Of a stretch of 64,000 nucleotides of DNA, positions 51,868-61,890 are shown piece after piece; position 1 is the first letter of the stretch; each line of letters starts with the position of its first letter. Location of the stretch: assembly GCF_001949145.1 (NCBI RefSeq), contig NW_019091392.1, positions 1,168,980 through 1,232,979 of the forward strand. Reading direction: 5' to 3'. The DNA is from Acanthaster planci (Eukaryota > Echinodermata > Asteroidea > Valvatida > Acanthasteridae). The notes beneath the pieces were generated by a model, which worked only from the letters and a program-made list of their open reading frames with translations, was not told where the DNA came from and did no database searches. The position numbers and the translations under genes are program-made.

Positions 51868-52149
51868 TTAGACGACAGGCTAAGCATTTGTATATTTCAG
51901 GGGAAGCAGAAAGACAAATTCGTTGACGTACCTTTACCATACAAATGCATTCTGTGTCTAAACCTCAATGTGGATTGGAATTATTGTGCACTGTTTGATT
52001 TGAACTTACGACCCAGGCCTAACCCCTTTTCTTTGTCATGTAGTACCTCACACTTTTCTCACTATTTTATTTACAATTTCTTTCAATCACCCCAAGTGTG
52101 TTACACTACATTTTGACAACTCTTTGATAATTGAACGTCGACATCGCTA
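51868..52149. other. AT-rich intergenic, nothing recognised
   Basis: No supported feature. Confidence 0.5.
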
Positions 52150-52680
52150 ATCAATCATGATGGAACATTAATTAAAATGAAAATGTGGACCGGTGTCGGC
52201 ACCTCCGCACACTTGTGAAACTGTACTTTTTTCCAGGGGTATCGGAGGCGTTCTCGGCCCTTTCCAACACCCAAGTTCAATCTTGTCGGGGAGAGACGTC
52301 CCCGGGAATGTTTAATACAGGCCAGTGCCTTGACCGTCTGTGCCCTGGCCTGTAACGCCGACAGACACCCGTCAATCACTGCTTAAAGAACCCGTCCGTG
52401 AGCCCGCGTGAAATCCGGGGTAGACCCGCTAATGAAGTTAATGTACGTAACTGAGCCCAGTTAAAGGCGGTTGACCGCACGGGGCGGACCTGTTCACACC
52501 TCGCTAAATCCTGCCACAATGCCTTGTGGATCTTGCCCTGAATGGTATCGCTAATGTTAAGTACGTGAAGAGAATGAACAGGGATAGGACCCCCCCTTTC
52601 TGGCGCACCTGTGCAATGTTTGTCACCTTGGTCTCAATGGGCTTAAGATACAGAAGAGAAGCGCCGAATGATTAAACAAA
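52150..52680. promoter_or_regulatory. Candidate conserved enhancer 4 kb upstream of Nkx2.1
   Basis: About 530 bp of GC-richer, high-complexity DNA with homeodomain-type words (GCTAATGAAGTTAATG, CGCTAATGTTAAG, ATGATTAAAC) and an E box CACCTG at 52606-52611. No protein or repeat explains it. Its texture and closeness to the gene make it one of the better enhancer candidates. Confidence 0.35.
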
Positions 52681-53409
52681 TAACTGATTGTGCCTTAAGA
52701 CCCCCTGTTACGAATGGCGACTCCAGACTGTGTGTCATTGGCAAACCGCCCTCTGGTCCCGCTATGCAGCTTCTTCACCGTGTGTGCCGCAAACAAGTCG
52801 TTTGACATTAGTTTCTGTTTGGAAGTCTGTGTGTTTGGTTTAGCTCTTTGTAGCTGTAAGAACATGGAGCCTCTTTTTATAGTTTCATGGTGAGAAAAAT
52901 GGGAACTTGACCAGGATTTTCTAACATTCACAAGATAGTCATCGTTGCGGTGACGTGCAACAGCAAAAAATCTCCCCAAAAGAACCCTAAGCAAGAAAAT
53001 CAATTGCGCTGCTTTCTCTTTAACACCTTTTCGACTTCTTAATTGCCTTGTATTTACCCTTGAATGGAATTTCCTGTTGAAACTGTTTGTCAATAGTCTT
53101 AACGTCTCTGGTATTTAGGGGGGACAATTCCTTTCTCAATCTCCTTTCTTTGTCCACCGTGTTACGCTATTTCGACACTGCTGCGGTACTCCTTCGGGCT
53201 ATTTAAGATTGAGGATGATGGGTTACGGTTGTTAGGGCCTGCCACACAGCCAACTTGGGACAGGGAAGAAACAGGATAAGTGTGACTTAACAGAGACATG
53301 AGGGGAGCTGTGATGTCAGCGTATCTTCGGCTTGTGTCATTTATGATCGTAGGGAAACTCAGTAGGAGAAGATTTTGTTAAGAATGTCAGGCGTCTGACC
53401 ATTCTTCAA
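52681..53409. other. Intergenic; long minus-strand frame not accepted as a gene
   Basis: A 132-codon minus-strand frame (52695-53093) has no recognisable domain or flanking splice logic. Confidence 0.4.
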
Positions 53410-53640
53410 TGTTACTCATCACTTTAAAGACCATGTTTAGCAATGTAACACAACCTTACTGTCACTTTGTAAAACAAGTTTAGATGCTCAACATTTGGTT
53501 ACCAATCCCTAAAACGTCAATGTCCAATGGCTAAACACATTCCATCAAAACTCTTAACACGTTTAGAATCTAAACATGTTTCCAAACTGATAGCAAAAAA
53601 GTGTTTAGAAAAATGTTTAAATAACTAAACGGTCATGAAG
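53410..53640. repeat. GTTTAG/CTAAAC-rich repeat, possible relative of the 22.2-23.3 kb element
   Basis: At least eight GTTTAG or CTAAAC words occur in 230 bp, as in the subterminal regions of 22174-23320. The CACTGTAAAACCC ends are not clearly present (only CACTTTGTAAAAC near 53463), so this may be a truncated or diverged member. Confidence 0.4.
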
Positions 53641-53929
53641 TGATTTCTTTTTCCTATCTTTCTGCTCATTAGAATTTCTTCAAGGAATGAGTTATTGATT
53701 TTTAAGGGACATTGAAATCAATGATATAAATGTAAACAATTCTTATTATCTTGCATGTTTGAGCTTGTCATAATTATGGCACTCTACATCAAGTCAAGTC
53801 AAGTCGTTTGGACTTGTGTTCAGCACTCGCTATGAAAAGTCCTGCCCACAGTATTGAAATGTAATTGTCTGGAATATTTTATTTATGATGAAATTGTGGG
53901 AAGAAAAAAATGGATGGTGATTAGGTTTT
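53641..53929. other. AT-rich intergenic, nothing recognised
   Basis: Contains a short AAGTC-type run near 53790 only. Confidence 0.5.
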
Positions 53930-54260
53930 GTCGAAAGGAGGAAACCCGCTCTCTTGTCGGTTTGCTGACCCGTCTCATTACCTGCACGCGGGGGCCCGCG
54001 GCCGGCTGGGGATCGGAAGCCAGCTCGCGTCGGCCCGACTCCACCGAACGGCAAACCCTGTCATTTCCTGACTGCGCGCGTCCAACCCTCTTCGCCTGCA
54101 AGCATAGCCGGGTCGGCTTTAGACGACGGGGGAAACCCGGCCTCGCGCACCCCCGTCTCCAACACCTCATGCCCGGGCAGGATATATAAGAGTCACCGGT
54201 AAAACACCGACAATGCGACTTCTACACTCGCGGCCAACCCTGCAGGTTTGGGCACAGAAA
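53930..54260. promoter_or_regulatory. CpG-rich block, candidate upstream promoter
   Basis: The local composition is distinctly GC-rich and CpG-rich compared with the AT-rich sequence on either side, and it ends in the TATA consensus at 54183. Long frames cross it on both strands. This is expected from the low stop-codon density of GC-rich DNA, and the peptides are not recognisable. Confidence 0.35.
54183..54190 (+). promoter_or_regulatory. TATA box TATATAAG at the edge of a CpG-rich block
   Basis: TATATAAG matches the TATAWAAR consensus exactly. It sits at the 3' edge of a CpG-rich block (about 53930-54180), as expected for a core promoter whose start would lie near 54212-54220. It is on the same strand as Nkx2.1 and about 2.3 kb upstream of its ATG, so it could drive an upstream non-coding first exon joined to the acceptor at 56236. 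It could also be a chance match. Confidence 0.35.
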
Positions 54261-55839
54261 GAAAAAAAGAGCAAGACTGAAATTCCAGCCGAAATCTGAC
54301 CCGAAGGCTGGCCTAGCATTTTTAGTCTGTGGGTATTATTAATTTCAGTATTTTTTCACTATGCGGGCAATGATGATGAAAAGTGGAGCAAAAGGTGTCT
54401 AAGATTACCGCCTGGATGGTGCGGTTATTGGCCGTCTTGCGGGGCTGTCCTGACCGACGCGACGACGGTCGGACAAAACAACTCTATCGGCCATTTTCTT
54501 TTGGATGACATCAGTGTCGGCTCAGTTTCAGGTTGAGGGTGCATGAATTGAGAACAGTCACGATCCGCTGGGGAAATGACCATGGCAAGAAGGGAAATGA
54601 GGTGATGCGGCCGAGGATGGACCTCTGTTGGCACTGTCGAGTCTCTCCAACAGTTGTTGTCCAGTATTCCGCAACAGCTTCCGTTTTCTTTGTGTAGACA
54701 TTCTCAGTCATTTGCTAATCATCATGCGGTGCGTGAAATGCAAATAGTAACTAAATAATTATCAATACCACTCATGCGTGTGAAAGCAAGGTCATCGCTG
54801 CCAAGTATGTAGTGAGTGGACACAAACTGTAAATAAAGGGTTTTACCATTTTCGCATGTGTCAGTTGTAAGCCTATACCGGCGTATTTTTTAATGATCTA
54901 CTACACTTTTTTTTCTGCCGTAAATTAGGGGAAACTTAATTTTGTTCATATTCTTTCAAGGCTATTTCGAAAATACTACATAAGGATTATTGTGCATGGA
55001 CATCATACTACGAGCTGTAGCAGGCCTTCATACATATTTGACAAATAGGCCTACATCATGCTAGGAATTTTAGGAAAACTTAAAAAAGAGGCTTCATTCT
55101 TAGAAGATAAAATACGCGATCACCCACATATAAAGCAAACTCCGTCTAAAACTGACTCCCTAACTTTTTCTTAAGCTCATCCTGACGAATGAACTCAAGT
55201 CTAAAACGACCGAATTTACTATTTCGCTAACATCATACCTTTTTCACAACAAGGTCGCGAGAAGTGTAAGGTGACTCCGAGCTGCGTATTCAGGGCATCA
55301 GAAGTACTCTTTGGCGAACCAAAACAGGCTATCAAACTTATATTCCCCAGTTTAAAAAAAAACTGCTGTGAAATACATCTCAAGAGAGTGCAAATATTCT
55401 CATTACTGAAGTGCCAGCAAAATTACCCTTCACGCTGGGAGTGTGGATAGACTCAAGCCGAAGTACGCGGCCATTCAGTGCAGAGGGTCTGCTTTATTTA
55501 CTGACATGAGGATAGCCAATTTCGCTCAGAGTGGTTGAAAATAGCGGGACCGAATAACGGGCTACCAAGTGGATGGGGTACTCTATTGAAACTTGATGAT
55601 GATATTGAGTGTGGTAGATCTATGTACTCGGCTCATGTAAGCACCGAACTTGAAGAAACGGCGACTTTTTTTCTGGGATATTCAGGTACTCTTTTCAAGA
55701 TCGAGGTTGGCTGCCTCAGTAATTTTCATTTCATAAACAATGGCCGTACATGATTTTAAAATGTAAAAGAAAGCAAATTACTTCTTGACAAGGTGATAGC
55801 AAATGATTATTTTGAGAGAAGTACCCTTACAATTTTCCT
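54261..55839. other. Non-coding stretch between the upstream CpG block and the Nkx2.1 promoter region
   Basis: A GC-richer shoulder continues to about 54680; the rest is AT-rich. No exon, RNA gene or repeat was recognised. Confidence 0.5.
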
Positions 55840-56236
55840 GTTATTGTCCAAATGTCGGGTGTAAAAATGGATGGGCTCTGCAACAGGGTTTGAGCTGTGG
55901 AACCATGCAGGCATGCACACGTGCGCACGGTGGTCCCAGCGTTCGGAAATCAATTTGGATAGTGTCAATCATGCCATCATCCAGTGAGCACCAATGGTGT
56001 CTCGCGCGACACGTCACCGTCATCGCATTCACGTTTGCTCATTAGAACGGTGACGCCCCCTCGGCCACCGCATCAGGCGATGAGAGATAGAAGCTAAAGC
56101 GCTGTGTGGTGCGTTAAAGCGGTAATGAACTGCCCCGAGCGGTGCAGCGCCACCCCTCAGCACCAGGCCCCTGCAGGCTACTCGGTCGGTGCATACAGTG
56201 ACAGCCAATAGTTCTTTTTTTTTCTTAAGTATGCAG
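55840..56236. promoter_or_regulatory. nkx2.1: Region immediately upstream of the Nkx2.1 leader (candidate proximal promoter)
   Basis: This is moderately GC- and CpG-rich sequence directly 5' of the probable leader, with no TATA consensus that I could see. It holds no plausible conserved protein in any frame. It is called only from its position and composition. Confidence 0.3.
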
Positions 56237-56515
56237 TCCCGTTGTTCCAATCGTGGGCCGGACCACTGCTAGTACACACCGTGAGCAGGACAGGGGGAAT
56301 CCAAACCCACCTGTCGAACTCGTAAACGTACGTACGGGTACGAGCGCACGCGGGCTTAGGCGTGTTGGCACAGGAGATTTGGGCAACTCTTCATAAGAAC
56401 CACCGCTGATCCGCTCAACCAATTTGCCATTACACCAGGGGGACTCTGGAGTGAGCGGTCGAGTTTCGTCGATCCGAACCCAGCCCTCTCCGCCCCAGCA
56501 CTGCGCCGGCAAGTC
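56237..56515 (+). other. nkx2.1: Probable Nkx2.1 5' UTR, possibly beginning at a spliced acceptor
   Basis: A strong acceptor-like signal (a pyrimidine run at about 56212-56225, then AAGTATGCAG ending at 56236) lies 279 bp upstream of the start codon. The Nkx2.1 frame is closed by TAG at 56357-56359. This fits either a leader exon spliced to an upstream non-coding exon or an unspliced leader with a start site nearby. Vertebrate Nkx2.1 also has an upstream exon. The sequence alone does not decide between them. Confidence 0.4.
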
Positions 56516-56858
56516 ATGTCATTGAGCCCCAAGACGCATTCGACTCCATTCTCGGTCACAGACATCCTGAGTCCACTCGAGGAATTTGGCTACAGGAAAT
56601 CCATGCTGGACCCCAGTGGGAACTTCATGACCACCATGCAGCCGACCTACCGCAGCCCCCAGCACTCCAACAACATGCAGTCTTCGATGAACGTCCCCGT
56701 CAGTAACCCCTACCACATGCACGTCCCCCAGCTCTCCCACCCACCTCTCGGGACGACCTACTGCAACGGCTCCGTCGGAGAGCTGTCCCATTACAACGAC
56801 CACGTCCGGCAGTCGGCTTCCAGCTGGTATGGCGCAAACCCAGATCCAAGATTTTCAA
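56516..56858 (+). CDS. nkx2.1: Nkx2.1 homeobox transcription factor, coding exon 1 (residues 1-114 plus first base of codon 115)
   Basis: This exon encodes the N-terminal half of an NK2-class transcription factor acting in the nucleus. In the family, Nkx2.1 patterns ventral forebrain or apical neuroectoderm, pharyngeal endoderm and endostyle/thyroid. Seen in sequence: a TN (Eh1-like, Groucho-binding) motif TPFSVTDILSP at residues 10-20, PQLSH at 71-75, YCNG at 82-85 and WYGANPDPRF at 104-113, all matching the vertebrate Nkx2.1 layout. The start at 56516 is favoured because an in-frame TAG lies at 56357-56359 with no ATG between, and position -3 is a G. The exon ends at a consensus donor (GTAAGT from 56859). 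Joining to 58122 in phase 1 makes an Ile codon and restores the family's FxxISRxM stretch. Reading through the donor instead gives a non-conserved tail ending at a stop near 56957, so intron retention would make a homeodomain-less protein. Confidence 0.95.
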
Positions 56859-58121
56859 GTAAGTGTTTCATTTATAAACAATTATCTGACCACCAGCACC
56901 ACCACCAAATCCCACCGCGACCCGAGAAAATACCAGCGGCAATTTTTAACGCATCATAATGTGTACTCGACAGTTGCTGCACTCGCTTGTCACATAGATT
57001 GAGTGTTCAGGGCGTGATCAGTAAATATGGCCACACAAAATAATGTTTTCAGTCGAGTCGATAAAGTACAAGTACTCTTCCCAATTTCAAGTCCGAAACA
57101 TCACGCCTTTTCCAGGGCGACCCCAGTCCACGATCTACGTGCCTAAAAAACAGAGCCCCTCGGGGGAGGGCCTCTCCCCAACAAGTGAACCCTTAAAGCT
57201 GTGCCAAGATGCCCCTCCACGGCACTTGGGTGGAGACACTGAAGCCTCTCCTCTCTGTTGCCACGATGGTGCTTGTTCCTCTCCAAGCTCCTGGTTGCGA
57301 GGGGCAACCAGAGGAGGTTGAGATTGCCGGAGAAGTGGAACTCTTTATCACTTAAACTCTCCTCACGACCCGTCCTCCTGTGTAGCACCGGCCACTCATC
57401 CGCTGCCCCTCAGCCAACTATAAGAATTTTTACTTCAAACAACTTCAACCCAAAGTCATTGCCTGGCCTGTAAATCAAACAATCTGTGCTGCCGTATGTT
57501 TCTCCCGTAAGCAGCCAACAGATGTATAGGTTTTTCTGCTATATTTGTAATTTATTTTACATTTTTCTCCTTTATGCGGTCCCATGCTTTTTATTACTTT
57601 ATAATTCACGCCAAATCATCATTGCATTTTAACTCGGAATAATATTCCAATAGGATGATATCTACCATCTGTGATTCAAGCTAAGCTTTTTATTACATTT
57701 GTCTTTACACTGTTATTGTCATAAATATCTCTCCTTTTTAAACTTTTGTTTCAATTTTTACTTTAGAAAAATCTGATATGAGTTTCCCCTTTTTATTTTA
57801 GTTACAGTCGAATTTATTTTTGTCCACTCACCTCAAAAGTTTCAAAGGTTACTCTTCGATTGAAATAGAAAATTGTATGCATCGCACCTGCTCTGTTGAT
57901 AAGCTGAGATTGATTTGGAATTTATAATGGCTATAATATGCATTAACATGCTTGCCGAAAGTTATGAAAACTATCCACGATAGCGTGGAGGTATTCTTCG
58001 TTATTGTAAGGTGAGGAACCTCAACAATATAGTGATGATCAATAACTGAGCTGAACTGGTTTTCGTTTCGTACTAATCTGAATGCTCACTTCTTATTTTT
58101 CCTGTTTCTTTTTCGATTCAG
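56859..58121 (+). other. nkx2.1: Nkx2.1 intron between the two coding exons
   Basis: This 1,263-bp intron runs from GTAAGT to a TTCAG acceptor with a long pyrimidine tract (58091-58118). Its first half contains a GC-richer island (about 57040-57480). The second half (57480-58080) is AT-rich and shows nothing recognisable. The splice prediction is strongly supported because the joined phase-1 codon restores conserved Nkx2.1 sequence across the junction. Confidence 0.93.
57040..57480. promoter_or_regulatory. Intronic candidate enhancer with clustered NK2-type sites
   Basis: This is a compact, GC-richer island inside the Nkx2.1 intron, in contrast to its AT-rich flanks. CAAGT cores appear at 57069-57073 and 57088-57092, CAAGTG at 57182-57187 and its complement CACTTG at 57223-57228. 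NK2 homeodomain proteins with Tyr54 prefer a CAAG(T) core, so autoregulation is possible. Open frames here are not conserved protein and are treated as chance. Function is inferred only. Confidence 0.3.
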
Positions 58122-58900
58122 TTTCGCGTCTGATGAATCCCAATTCTCCGATGAACATGAACATGAATATGAACATGAATATGAACATGAATATGAACAT
58201 GAGTATGCCGGGCCTTGGAGGGGACTTGTCCAAGCCCATGTTGCCTTCGGCTCAGCGTCGTAAGCGGCGGGTGTTGTTCTCCCAGGCCCAGGTCTACGAG
58301 CTGGAGCGGCGGTTCAAGCAGCAGAAGTACCTGTCAGCCCCGGAGAGGGAGCATCTGGCCAGTCTCATCAACCTGACCCCGACCCAGGTCAAGATTTGGT
58401 TCCAGAACCACCGGTACAAGATGAAACGGCAGACAAAGGAGAAGAACATGGCCGAAAACAACAACGTATGCCACCAGTCTCCGCGGCGCGTGGCTGTTCC
58501 TGTGCTGGTGAAAGACGGTAAGCCGTGCAACGGTTCGTCCAACGGCAGCTCCAGCGGTGGCTCGGCCCACGACAGTGCGTCCCCGCAGCTAGGTGACGAT
58601 GCCCACAGCACGGGCAGCGACCATGCCAACTCCATGCCTAGCGCCCACCAGGCACCGGCCCACCATGTCCCCACTACCGTGCAGCAAGCCCACCTGGCCC
58701 CACCAGCTCACAAGGCGGCCCCGGTGAACTCCTCTTCGTCGTCTTGCAGTGGGCACGGTGTGGGCGCCAACACGGGGCCCGGCGTGACTTCTTCCCATTC
58801 GCCTCATCATCAGTCAGGGGCAGTCAACCCGTACCACGCCATGAATGGCACTAACATGTCCTCCGCTGCACCATTTCTCCTGCACGGTAGAACATGGTGA
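58122..58900 (+). CDS. nkx2.1: Nkx2.1 homeobox transcription factor, coding exon 2 (homeodomain, NK2-SD, C terminus)
   Basis: This exon supplies residues 115-373 of a 373-aa product, close to the vertebrate protein's length of about 370. It opens after a pyrimidine-rich acceptor ending TTCGATTCAG. In order: ISRLM (115-119), a (Met-Asn)8 repeat at 125-140, GLGGDLSK (145-152), then the homeodomain at 160-219. Homeodomain landmarks are Phe8, Leu16, Phe20, Trp48, Phe49, Asn51 and Arg53, plus Tyr54, the residue that gives NK2 proteins their CAAG-core preference. The NK2-specific domain [15 protein letters not shown] lies at 236-250. A Ser/Gly/His/Ala-rich tail ends LLHGRTW (367-373), close to the vertebrate LLYGRTW. 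The homeodomain differs from the vertebrate one mainly at residues 37-39 (Leu-Ile-Asn, where vertebrates have Met-Ile-His). The combination separates it from Nkx2.2 and Nkx2.5. The TGA stop ends at 58900. Confidence 0.97.
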
Positions 58901-61890
58901 CAATCATCCCGGGCGACAGGCAGAAACGACTCCTACCTGCCCTTGAATCCCGCAAGAGTAATAGGTTGACAGCGAATGCAGCCTTAACTTTTGTGGTCAA
59001 ATTTGAAAAATCCACTACAACGAGCAGAACGTTGATTGTGATACCACGCATTGAGACATCTCAAGATGCACACAATTACTGACAAGCCAAAACTTTTTAT
59101 TGCATAGGCCAAATTGATGAGACTTTAACAGACTCTGACTGAAGGAGGGGAAATCAAAAAAAGTATGGCCTAAGCGAATTAAAGACATCACGTGGCGCTT
59201 AATTTAAGCTCAACCGAGGTGAGTCTTCGTTTATCTCTCTGCGAGACAGTCTGCTTACTTTGGCTTGGCATTCTCCGTTGTCAACCCACACACTCAATTT
59301 TGCTGTACCTTTTACATACTTTTGTTCGAAACTCTGTTTTCAATTTGTTTACTACTAGATCAAACTGTGGGTGGTTGTTGTACAAAAAGGTTTAAAAATT
59401 ATTGTCTTAGATTCAACAGCATATGTCTAGAAAATTATGTTAAAAAATTATGACTTGTTTCGAGCGGGGACGTAGTACTTTTCTGAACGAACTGTAGAAG
59501 AGTTAAGTCGGTATCATATCAGAGCTTTCTGAAGTAAGCCTTTTCGCATTTTATATCTGTCTGCTTGGAAACAATTTCTGTCATTGTCGCCACACGACTC
59601 AAACAAATTTTGTTGAAAATATGTAATGGTCTCAAGTTGTCACTCATTGTGATCACAGATTGTTCAAACCACCTTGAATGTCGTAAGAAGTTGTTTATTA
59701 TGACAGCTTTTTTTCTGATCAAGACCTTTGTAAAGTGTTCAAGCAGCCGCATTACTTTGACTCTCAGAAAAAAAGATATCTGTTTATGGGTTGCTCTGGC
59801 CTCTGTAGCTCCTTTTTTTAAATTTCAGCAGGCAAATTGATGATGTGATACACGAAGCATATTTACCAAGTGCATAAGCATTATTGGTCATAGATGACAT
59901 CAAAGTTTCATTTGTGTAACAGATACTTTGAGCAGACTTGCTTCACACTGGTGTGTTTGCAGTGGTTTGTTACAACTCAGGAAACAAAATGAAAGGGGGG
60001 GGTTAGCCGCAGATTAACATTTTTTAATGTAAGAATCAGTATGGCCAACATTACCGTTTGGAATTCTCCACTGTCACTGTAGTCTGACAAGTTGATGCAC
60101 AAGTTATAGAGAATAACATTTAACAGCTTTTATGGTTGAACACCCATCTTTATATTATTGGAAGATGCGGCTTTCAAATTTCACATCTCACCAACGCATG
60201 TAATCCTTGCAAAACTGGAGTTTACAAAATCAGAGTGACTTTTGGCCTCAAGATGCGACTTCTCTGTGTGTGAACTACTGACACTTTTCATATAATTAAG
60301 AAGCGCATATTTACCAGTGTTAGGTTTAAGCAGTTTATTTTATCACTGCGGTGCATTTCAAGTTAGCCTACCACGGACTTTGCATTACAACTATCCCGTA
60401 CATGCGTACCCATGATCGTAATGAAAGCTTGACTCCCAGAAAGTCAAAGTAGTGCAACGCAGCAATCTCGTTCAACGGTTAAACGAGTTATTTTCTAGGT
60501 TCACAAATCGCGTTTTCCCAACCACTCGTCCCTTGATTGTTCACGGAGTTTGTTTAATACAGGCCGTCACTGGCCCATATGGCAGCTCCAATCGCTTGGT
60601 ATTTGTGTACGTACACGTGTAGCCGCTACAAGGCAACCAAGATATGTCTGAGGTCAAGATGACTTGCACTAGTAGCCTCAGTCTTCCCCATATGACATGG
60701 GCGCATGAATTGGCCTTCCCTGGTCCCACAAAAGACACGGTAAATTTACCTACACCAGGACAAATTTGTACACTGTTCGTTATCGGCCGTTGTGCCAGTA
60801 CTAGCCGGGTCAGTTGCTAGACACGTCTGAAAGAATGTTGTTTTTTTTAATCCTCATATATACACATCCTTTGTCCTGAATATGCGCTATTATTGCTATC
60901 TGATGTTCGAGAAACACGGAAAGAATTTAGACAAGACCAATACTTAAAATGTTACCAGAATGCTGAAAGCTTCATTTTGTCCGACGAAGTTGTGCACCTT
61001 TATAAACATTTGTGAAATGGCAAGTTTGCTTAAAGAAACTATTTCAGTGTTATTACATTCATCATAATTATGACAATCACAGAGATTTAAAACAACCACA
61101 TGTCTACCCTATCACGACATTTATTTGGGGGAGTGTAACAAGGGTTCGTTGGCGTTTGAGACTCACAGCTTAGCTCTTCCAAACACACACATATTTACAC
61201 CAAGGAGTCTGACAAAACATTTGGTGTGAGTCGGAGTAAAGTTGATCACAATGCCGAAATGATTGTGCTTCTACTGTTAGTTGGGTAGATGTTCCGATTT
61301 TCTATGAGCCCAGTGGTTTGCTATTGTGTAGTAAAACAGTGGGCGTTGCTTTCATGTCGTGTGTCTGTTGAGGCTCACGACTTTATTTTGTTTTGTACAC
61401 CCCACGTCTCAGAAATAACGAAAACAAAATCGCTGAGATTGCTTATTTACACGTGACCGCACTTGCTTGCATGAGGAACTTTATTGCCTACCCCGTATCT
61501 TGTCTGTTGCTCTAGGCCGTTTGAAGTGTGCAGGAAAATATACTGGAAGATAGAATTCGTAAAGATGATTAACTTCGATGCAAGGGAAACTGAATAATAT
61601 CAATTCAAAATAAAGAATTGTATCTTCTTTAATGGACTTATTTATTTACTTTACACACCTGAAATACAATATTTAACTATAGAGTGTACTATTGAAAATA
61701 TTACCCCACTCCATTTTGTAAAAGATCTGTACCCAATGTTCCAATGTTTTGTTTTGTGATTTTTCTAAACTTCAACAAAATACTGTTTGTACTAACAACA
61801 CTTCATCTATAAAGAATGTAAGAATAGTGAGTAAATAAAGATAATGCTGTTCAAGAAATTGTACAGAAATAAATTGTCGAAGAGTTTCAA
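58901..61890 (+). other. nkx2.1: Probable Nkx2.1 3' UTR and poly(A) region
   Basis: No coding potential is visible after the stop. A variant signal ATTAAA occurs early at 59178-59183. Canonical AATAAA hexamers cluster at 61609-61614, 61834-61839 and 61868-61873, which suggests a long 3' UTR of about 2.7-3.0 kb with alternative ends. No repeat element was recognised in it, apart from a run of eight G at 59995-60002. The true end needs transcript data. Confidence 0.45.
61609..61614 (+). terminator. Candidate poly(A) signal AATAAA (first of a cluster)
   Basis: A canonical hexamer 2.7 kb after the Nkx2.1 stop; two more follow at 61834-61839 and 61868-61873. Confidence 0.4.

Noticed and set aside
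52695-53093. 132-codon minus-strand frame rich in Arg/Lys/His
   Set aside because: No domain, composition unlike the Nkx2.1 exons, and no promoter or splice context.
56519-56803. 94-codon minus-strand frame opposite exon 1
   Set aside because: Shadow of the coding exon; His/Val-rich by codon complement.
58294-58810. Long minus-strand frames opposite the homeobox exon
   Set aside because: They are shadow frames of the Nkx2.1 coding sequence.
52311-60565. Shared 15-mer TGTTTAATACAGGCC near 52312 and 60552
   Set aside because: A few shared 15-mers are expected by chance in 64 kb, and the flanks do not align.
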